DNA of 64,000 bases from Lateolabrax maculatus. Its lineage: Eukaryota > Chordata > Actinopteri > Acropomatiformes > Lateolabracidae. The notes beneath the pieces are model-generated. The model was not told where the DNA came from. It did not search any database and worked only from the letters and a program-made list of their open reading frames with translations. A program made the translations under genes and the position numbers. Numbering within the stretch: the first letter of the stretch is position 1; every line of letters begins with the position of its first letter. The stretch is taken from the NCBI GenBank assembly GCA_031216445.1, contig CM062202.1, positions 2,353,001 through 2,417,000 of the forward strand. Reading direction: 5' to 3'. Below, piece by piece: positions 52,601 through 64,000 of this stretch.

Positions 52601-52655
52601 CACCGTGCTCAGAGACAGTGGACTTCTGCCGCAGGACGACAGTGGCTCACTGTGA
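46690..52655 (+). CDS. Glycosyltransferase family 92 type II membrane protein
   Basis: Phase-consistent exons: 46690-46808, 47890-47996, 48166-48240, 48472-48566, 48712-48928, 49444-49559, 49927-50038, 50709-50910, 51312-51626, 52511-52655, giving 500 aa (475 without the 75-nt third exon). An in-frame TGA at 46681 fixes the start. A short basic N-terminus and a hydrophobic segment at about residues 21-37 indicate a Golgi type II topology. LLVSAYQEHRTGKKEVRVIA, HxDHFGFVYGTADIMCP, FTVCLSTMFDFTNVLQ and YVALQDIDELILP match the GT92 (DUF23) family; D336-I-D338 is the DXD-like metal/nucleotide-sugar site. Family members transfer galactose, for example GALS1-3 in pectin galactan synthesis in plants and GALT-1 on fucosylated N-glycan cores in nematodes. 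The vertebrate substrate is not deducible here. N-glycosylation sequons include NFT, NVS and NVS. Confidence 0.92.
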
Positions 52656-52680
52656 CGTCGCCTAAAGATAAGTTAAATTA

Positions 52681-52767
52681 AATAAAACTTATATAATAGT
52701 CTAAAGTAAAATGTATTTATTTTTTTAAACTGTCCATTTCATTCAGAGGCCTTGTAATCAAAATAAA
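52681..52767 (+). terminator. Poly(A) signals of the GT92 gene
   Basis: AATAAA at 52681-52686, 26 bp after the stop codon, and again at 52762-52767. Either would give a short 3'UTR; the second is followed by a T-rich stretch. Confidence 0.6.
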
Positions 52768-53759
52768 AGTAGTTTATTCTAAACTAAATACACCAAATGT
52801 ACCAGGACTGCCACTCAAGTCGTCACTAAGACCAAAATGTGTTTGAATCATTTAGAAAACTGGCTTGTTCACTGTTTTCATCTGTAGTACGTGTGTGTAT
52901 GTCTAAACCCATAACTTGCACCTTACAGAAGCAACATCTTTTCACTTTGAAAGGAGTTTCCTCTCTGCAAAGACGTCCAGCGCTTACAAGAATAGAACTA
53001 TGAGAAAAATGTGTGTGATGTGTGATGTTTTGACTAAAAGCAGAAGAGCACTTACAGACCTCAAACAAAGCTTCATCTTTTTCACTCAGGGAGAGGAAGC
53101 ATTGCCCAGGGATTTATATTTGAGTCATCTAACAGTCATTAGACAGTCAGGCATTAAGCAAATGAGGAAAATGCTTTAAGATGCATAACAGAATTGTGCA
53201 GCAAATGTCTAAGAGTCTACAGCTGTGCTAGCAGCTTGGTGAGACTTTAGTTAGGCCACCATTTACAGAACTTTATCGTTCATCAGTGTGGATGCTCACA
53301 TCGTTATTGTTACCTTCATCGTTGTAGTTCTTGGCGTGGACGGCCCTTTAGCCATTTGCATGGCTAAGAAGAAGTCAGACTGACGCCACCTGGATGCTAA
53401 AGCTCCTGAAAACTTTGATAACATCTTATACAAATTCAAATTTTAGATATTTATGTCTTCAGTAGAAACCAATTGGAACAGAGTAATGACTTAATCTTTA
53501 AAAAACATTTACCATTTCTACTTTTTTATAGAGTATCTTTTATACACAAAATAAAGTTCAAAGTGATGCATTTAATTTTGTTTGAATCATGTGACTGTAC
53601 TTTGTTTGCTTGTTGGGGGTTTATTTTTTCCATACTGTATAATTATTTTTTCTTGGCTGACTGATAAATTGTGATTAATTATATTTAGTATGCACAGTAT
53701 ATTATTAATATATATCAATCGTTATGGTTTGTTAATGTACATATTACTACTACAAATTG

Positions 53760-53862
53760 TATTTTGATGCTCTGGCACAATTGTACTTGAAACATTCATG
53801 CTGATAAACCACATTGAATTGAATTGAATTGAATTGAACTTAACTGAATTGAATTGAATTTA
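53760..53862 (+). mobile_element. Retroposon 3' tail, (TTGAA)n
   Basis: AAACATTCATGCTGATAAAC followed by CACA and TTGAA units with two substituted copies; the form of a fish non-LTR element tail. The body is too decayed to name. Confidence 0.45.
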
Positions 53863-54906
53863 GACAGATTTGAGACATGGTATAAAGAAAGATCACAGTT
53901 CTGTAAATGTACAGTAAGTTTTTTACCTCAGTCAAGTATCAGGTCTTGCAGACAATAAAACACCTTAAAACAATAACTGTTTTCAGTTTAAACAGCCGAC
54001 AGAAAATTGTGTATCTATGGTAGCATTGTTTAGTGGTTTAATGTCAGGCCGCCTCTTAAAATATGAGAAACATTGACAAAATGTGTACAAAGAAGCAGAA
54101 GAAAATATGAAGATTAACTTGAAACTGTTGCTGTATTTTCATGCATTAATTGAACGTTTAAATGATGTCATGTCGTTGTCTGAAGCAAATCCTACTGTTA
54201 ATGATCAATAAACGTTTTGGACTGGAAGCCAATTACATTTCGCATTGCCTTTTGTTGGGAAATTAATTAGACATTAAATGTAAATTCACCATCCCTTGAA
54301 AGCATATTCAGGATGTTGTATATTCATATTTGAAGTAGATTCATTTTTAAAATCAATATACTGCCTATACCATATATAAACCATATATCAACCAGTATAT
54401 AATGTTGTAACATTGCTCTCCAGAGAGCAGCTTGGACTGCCCTCTCTACTGCTCATAAAGGGTTAAAGATGATGAGGTGTGATGTGATTGACATTAGTGC
54501 AAATACTAATAACATTACTAACATGACTACCTCAAAAAATAATACGTAAAATAAATGTTGAACATTTTTCTTCATGATTTGTTTCTGATTGAGCAGTTCG
54601 GGCCTTATTTTGAAAGTATTAACAGGAAGTGTGACCATGTTAACATATGTAACTTTACACGTCGCCTTGCTGTAGTTCCTCTTTGTGACCACTGGAGGGA
54701 GTAAACACTAATGTTTCCACATGGATGATCCCCAAACCACAAAACTGTTTTACACTCAAATAGTTTCAACGAAAAGTTATTTTATTCGTAATAATCGCAC
54801 TAATAATTAATTGTACATATGGATATGAATGAGAACTCTAATAATAATAACAACAAATGAATTGACTGTTAATCACGAGTAAGTCGCAGTGTTGCAGTCC
54901 CACACT

Positions 54907-54924
54907 GTGACCACTGGAGGGCGC
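54907..54924 (+). promoter_or_regulatory. CTCF-like motif
   Basis: CCACTGGAGGGCGC (54911-54924) differs from the CTCF core (CCACTAGRGGGCGC) at one base. A partial copy, CCACTGGAGGGAG, lies about 220 bp upstream at 54690-54702. Confidence 0.35.
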
Positions 54925-55658
54925 GTGAACTGTCCGCCTCACTGGAGTCAAGACAGGAAAAAACCCTGCCGACGCTTCCGGTGAAAACCTTCAAAATAAA
55001 AGAATCAAGTGACGGGAGTGTCTTCGTTTGTTCGTTGATGGATAAAGATGAACGAAACAGTCACAAAAGTAGTATTTATTACAGGGCCATTTGAATACAT
55101 TGAATACATAGTGCAGGAGATTATATTGTTTAATAACAATGTGTATATTAGTGCAGTTTCTACTAACATTTACACTAGCAGGACTACCTTTATGTAATAA
55201 TCATCAACTGCTGTGATGAATTGTAAACTGTTTATGTTCATCTTTATTCAGCTTTGTTGTCCATCTTTTTAGCTCTTTGGTTTTTCGTTGCCCTCAATGT
55301 ACTTACACAGAAATAGACAGAGTCAAATCCCCTGTATCTGTACACAGACACAATAAAGCTGATCTGATAACATCTATTTTATTTATTTATTTGTGAAAAA
55401 CTGTATACATATATACATATATAATATGAATAGATAGACTATGTATCACAGACTGTATAATATATCATATATATACGCTAGATATTAAAACTATGCACAT
55501 ATATAAACTATATAATATATTTATATTTGATATATATATAAATAAAATGTATCTTTATGTGATATACTGCTAAAATCTAAAACTCCCTAAAAAGTTTTCC
55601 CGCTTGTGGTGTGGACCTGAATAAAGAAATCCATCGTGTGGCGTTTAATATTAAAAAA

Positions 55659-55760
55659 ACTACAAGTCCCAGCGGCAGTGAGCACGTGACGTCACCGGAA
55701 GTTTGGCATTTTGGTATAAATCCATTTCCGCGTCGTCCGAGGGTCCTTTCCTGTCTACGG
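55659..55760 (+). promoter_or_regulatory. rps3 promoter: ZNF143-, E-box/CRE-, ETS- and TATA-type sites, TOP start
   Basis: In order: ACTACAAGTCCCAGC (55659-55673), a ZNF143/SBS-type motif; CACGTGACGTCA (55683-55694), overlapping E-box and CRE; CCGGAAGT (55695-55702), ETS/GABP type; TATAAA (55715-55720); and the pyrimidine stretch TCCTTTCCT (55744-55752), where a 5' terminal oligopyrimidine transcript would start. This layout is usual for vertebrate ribosomal-protein genes. TOP mRNAs are translated under mTOR/LARP1 control. Confidence 0.65.
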
Positions 55761-55771
55761 CCTACTGGAAG

Positions 55772-60324
<4,553 letters not shown>

Positions 60325-60675
60325 GAGGGTAAGAGCCAGCAGGGACCCATCACCTGCAGACTGACAGTTACCTAAGGCTCTCAACATAAGTTTTTGGTTG
60401 CTAACACTGAAGCAGCGATGGGTATCGCAGTAGCAGTGTAATAATTGTTCTGTTAGGATAGTGGCTCAATATCATAAGATATCAGTAATGAAAATAATTT
60501 GATCTCTAATTCTCCTGAGAACCAGTTGAGCCACCACAGCTGCTTCCATACGGTTTGATTGCACAGGCGTTTTGAGATGAACAAATGATGGTTAATCTGT
60601 TTTTTAATTTGAGGATATCAAGGAAATAACAGTAAGCAGGCGGTAACAAAGACAAATTATAGTGTCAGTTTTTGT

Positions 60676-60827
60676 CCCTTCAGTGATGATACGATGACGA
60701 GTCGGAACAGGACTCAGTCTGGCTCTGGTGGTTACTGGTTCAGGTCCACGTTCTGTGGTTCTGCTCCAGTTCCTCGGAGCAGTGAGTCCTTTTGGTTGAA
60801 GACATCGAGGCATTTGTCTGAGAAGGG
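60676..60827 (+). ncRNA. snord15: U15 box C/D snoRNA, copy 4 (rps3 3'UTR intron 6)
   Basis: Stem CCCTTC (60676-60681) and GAAGGG (60822-60827), box D CTGA (60818-60821), same guide. It is the same subtype as copy 3 and shares flanking sequence with it (TTTTTGT before, GTTGAGGCAG after). It lies in the intron that separates the stop-codon exon from the noncoding last exon. Confidence 0.9.
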
Positions 60828-61312
60828 TTGAGGCAGGACACACTGTCTGTTTAAAGTAACGTAGTGGGGAGAATCTGACAGCCTTAGTGGTCACAACAAA
60901 CTGACCACAGCAGGGTGGCTCTGCTTGCAACTGTCACTAAAGTACAAATAGAGCAATACTACCTAAACTAAAGCTAAACTAAATTAATACCTACTTTAAC
61001 AGCTTATACTTAACATTTCTTTGGTAATATACTTAAAAATGCCAAAAGCTTTAACAATTTAATACAAGATGCTGAAAATCCAGAATAAGTTGTATGACTG
61101 CTGAAAATAGTTCTGTGGGTTTCATCCTAAAATGAAACCTTCAAGTTTCACGATCAATCAATCTCTGTAGGCCCCCTGACTAAAACCATTACTTTGTTTT
61201 GTCATTAAGTGCTTGAAGCTGGTTTTTAATTCTGAATTTGCTTTTTGTCTTTTACAGGTTTTCAAGTGTTCCACCAGATGGAAGCAAGACCCTGTTTTTT
61301 GTGTACAAAAAC

Positions 61313-61318
61313 AATAAA
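61313..61318 (+). terminator. rps3: rps3 poly(A) signal
   Basis: AATAAA about 55 bp into the last exon (from 61258), followed by the T/GT-rich ATGTTGTGGTCACTTTGTTC. The 3' end is expected near 61335. Confidence 0.8.
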
Positions 61319-61370
61319 AGCTGGAAAATACACTGAACATGTTGTGGTCACTTTGTTCACACAGTAATAA

Positions 61371-62010
61371 TTATGAGATAGTATCTCATAAGCTCAGCCA
61401 TGATGGAGAGAGTGAAGTAAAGATAAGGTTTGAGTTAATGACAACTTTGCTCGGTAACAGAGTGGAGCGATTTATCAAAACGGCTGTTCAACAGTAGAAA
61501 CATGATATTTCCCCTGCTCTGACCGCAGTCTCTCCTGATATGTTTTACACAGCCTCAGTGCGCTGGTTTGGCTCACAGTTGAGCTGACACACTGTCTACA
61601 TGTTCCTGCTTGTTGAACAGCCGTCTGGATAAAGGACTCTGTTACCTGCAGAAGTGATGGGCGCATGTCGCTGTCTCTCCACACAAACACAGACCCAGAC
61701 AGGAAACGTTCACACACAGTAACAACATCAGCGTAAAGTCCCGTAGTCCAGCAGACAAACAGCACAGACGGGCTGGAGGACCAGTTCTGTCCCCGGTGCC
61801 TGAGAGCCGGAGCTCCAGCTGCTGCTGCTGAACAGGAACAGGAACAAGCTGAACTAGTAACAGTATCAGCGGTGACCAGTAAAGTCACCCGGCCCTGTTG
61901 CACTGAACCCTCCGACACATGTCCCCCTGCAGCTGAGCCCAGACCAGCCCTGAGTCACAATTATCAGACACTATCTCATGATATTTGAATATATGAGATA
62001 CTATCTCAAA
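61371..62010. repeat. Segment bracketed by GAGATAGTATCTC palindromes
   Basis: TTATGAGATA-G-TATCTCATAA at 61371-61391 and TATGAGATA-C-TATCTCAAA at 61992-62010 are palindromes of the same core; a third degenerate copy is at 61959-61984. The segment may be a nonautonomous DNA element. No target duplication is obvious. Confidence 0.4.
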
Positions 62011-62039
62011 CTATGTACTGAACATTGCACAAGTCAAGT

Positions 62040-62406
62040 AACGTTAGGCAGCTACTGTTTATTATTATGCACTATTTAACGTTCACTCAATCTGTATTAC
62101 CTAATTTATCATATGCCCATTTGCCTTTTGTAAATTATGTTTATAGTTCCTGCTTATAGTCTACCTACATTTAATGCACAAATCAACCTGTATAATATGT
62201 ACATGTTATATTACCTCAATCAGGCTGTATACTCCGTACTTATATATTACAGTTCCACTTGGAACGCTAACTTATCTGTAAAATGCTTATTTATTATCTG
62301 TATATTGGTACTTAATACTATTGCCCGTCTGGTTGGATGCTAAACTGCATTTCGTTGCTCTGTACTTGTACATGTTTAATGACAATAAAGTTGAATCTAA
62401 TCTAAA
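62040..62406 (+). mobile_element. Retroposon 3' end, same family as 23221-23557
   Basis: Ends GCTAAACTGCATTTCGTTG...GACAATAAAGTTGAATCTAA plus a short tail, then a 62407-62440 AT-rich patch. The body is noncoding and 5' truncated. Confidence 0.6.
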
Positions 62407-62515
62407 AAATATATATATTAAAATATATTTTAATATAACGTTACAGGATCGTTAGTTTTTCTTCGCAGTGGTGCAAATGAACTTCCACACTTTCTCAATG
62501 TTAGTTAATGTAAAT

Positions 62516-62536
62516 GTCACGTGACGGACCCGGAAG
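62516..62536 (+). promoter_or_regulatory. Promoter elements: CLEAR-like palindrome and ETS site
   Basis: GTCACGTGAC (62516-62525) is a perfect palindrome equal to the CLEAR motif bound by TFEB/TFE3 at lysosomal genes and also matches USF E-boxes. CCGGAAGT (62530-62537) is an ETS/GABP site. No TATA box is seen. They lie about 150 bp before the ATG of the next gene. Confidence 0.55.
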
Positions 62537-62553
62537 TTGTAATTCCAGCGATG

Positions 62554-62650
62554 TGAAGCGTGGATGAATAAGGAGAATGAAGCCGTGGATGAATAAGGAG
62601 AATGAAGCCGTGGATGAAGGGATGAAGCCGTGGATGAAGGGATGAATACC
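62554..62650 (+). repeat. Short minisatellite in the presumed 5'UTR
   Basis: Four units beginning GTGGATGAA: two of 25 bp (with TAAGGAGAATGAAGCC) and two of about 20 bp (with GGGATGAAGCC or GGGATGAATACC). It lies between the promoter motifs and the ATG at 62683. Confidence 0.85.
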
Positions 62651-62682
62651 ACCCGCCCAGGAGCTCCTGACGTTAGTCCAGC

Positions 62683-62842
62683 ATGGGAAGCGAATCTCAG
62701 CTGGTGCTGAGCTTGTTGTGGATCCTTACAGCGGCTGTGACGTTAAATTCCGCCTTTTCTAACGCTGCGACACACGGAGGAGGCGAGATGATGTTCAGGA
62801 CGTTTGACGTGATTCTGGCGTCCCGCGGAGCACGAGCGGCCG
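62683..62842 (+). CDS. First coding exon of an unidentified signal-peptide protein
   Basis: ATG with A at -3 and G at +4; an in-frame TAG at 62674 fixes the start. The exon encodes 53 codons plus one base and ends in GCCG with donor GTGAGA (phase 1). The N-terminus has a hydrophobic core (LVLSLLWILTAAVTL) followed by small residues, a good signal peptide, then HGGGEMMFRTFDVILASRGARAA. I do not recognise the family. The rest of the gene lies to the right. The CLEAR-like motif upstream suggests, but does not show, a lysosomal or secretory-pathway product. Confidence 0.65.
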
Positions 62843-62845
62843 GTG

Positions 62846-63800
<955 letters not shown>

Positions 63801-64000
63801 CCTAGTCACAGTAACTCGTAGTATTACAGCTTCTTTGTTGATGGGTAATGTAAATAAAACAAACTCGCTTGTGATGTTTAATGACGGAACCTGATAAGAT
63901 TTGCACACATAGATTTAATGTTGCATCAGCTGATTTGGTTTAGTGTCATTTCTCCATTTAAAGTCGGTTTGGTGGAGTTTACAGGTGAACTCTTGGAGAA
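63801..64000 (+). other. Intron sequence after the satellite
   Basis: Ordinary AT-rich sequence with no exon I can support; presumed continuation of intron 1 of the gene starting at 62683. Confidence 0.4.

Larger units (their letters stand above)
52770..55658. other. Intergenic block between GT92 gene and rps3
   Basis: No gene is supported. It contains a retroposon tail with TTGAA repeats ending at 53862, an AT-rich stretch at 55375-55570, two near-identical GTGACCACTGGAGGG segments at 54686-54700 and 54907-54921, and a degraded LINE tail (CAATAAAGCTGATCTGATA) at 55350-55370. Confidence 0.6.
61340..62515. other. Intergenic stretch between rps3 and the next gene
   Basis: It starts with a 21-bp near-perfect palindrome (61371-61391) and has two related palindromes at 61959-61984 and 61988-62010, which bracket about 570 bp of GC-richer sequence without a recognised gene. 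The rest is an AT-rich retroposon 3' end (62040-62406). Confidence 0.6.

Noticed and set aside
61475..61918. 147-codon minus-strand frame between the palindromes
   Set aside because: No family resemblance, low-complexity Ser/Cys/Ala patches, no splice sites or promoter; chance frame in GC-richer DNA.

Overview
This window looks like a nuclear chromosome segment from a ray-finned (teleost, probably percomorph) fish. The genes have introns with GT/AG splice sites and vertebrate-type protein sequences. The intergenic DNA is AT-rich and full of (CA)n/(TG)n microsatellites, and it carries fish-type retroelement tails such as ATTTCCCTTCGGGATGAATAAAG-like and GACAATAAAGTTGAATCTAATC-like ends. There are no bacterial features.

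Layout. (1) 1-2799, minus strand: a Rab1-type small GTPase, six coding exons visible, C-terminus beyond the left edge. (2) 2.8-26.4 kb: about 24 kb with no gene I can support; microsatellites, LINE tails, repeat fragments, one GC-rich island at 4.6-4.8 kb. (3) 26.4-31.1 kb, plus strand: a two-exon ZFP36/tristetraprolin-family mRNA-decay gene (431 aa) with TATA-like promoter and a ~2.1 kb 3'UTR rich in ATTTA pentamers. (4) 31.1-43.6 kb: intergenic, transposon-rich. It holds a decayed L1-like LINE on the minus strand interrupted by two solo LTRs, each with TG...CA ends and a perfect 5-bp target duplication, and next to it a 553-bp terminal-inverted-repeat element with a perfect 9-bp duplication. 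(5) 46.7-52.7 kb, plus strand: a glycosyltransferase family 92 (GT92) type II membrane protein in nine or ten coding exons. (6) 55.7-61.3 kb, plus strand: rps3, complete (245 aa), with four intronic copies of the box C/D snoRNA U15 (SNORD15). (7) 62.5-64 kb, plus strand: promoter and first coding exon of an unidentified signal-peptide protein; its first intron opens with ~950 bp of GACA/GA satellite.

The genes are unrelated in function: vesicle traffic, mRNA decay, glycosylation, translation plus rRNA methylation. The one tightly integrated unit is rps3/U15, where a ribosomal-protein transcript also yields a guide RNA for 28S rRNA 2'-O-methylation. The most interesting observations are the fourfold U15 set that falls into two paralogous pairs, the nested transposon insertions, the GTCACGTGAC (CLEAR-like) promoter of the unknown secretory-pathway gene, and simple repeats abutting splice sites in the Rab1 gene. 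I found no convincing new molecular system.

All exon models were built by eye from splice sites, reading phase and family similarity; transcript ends and UTR exons are inferences.
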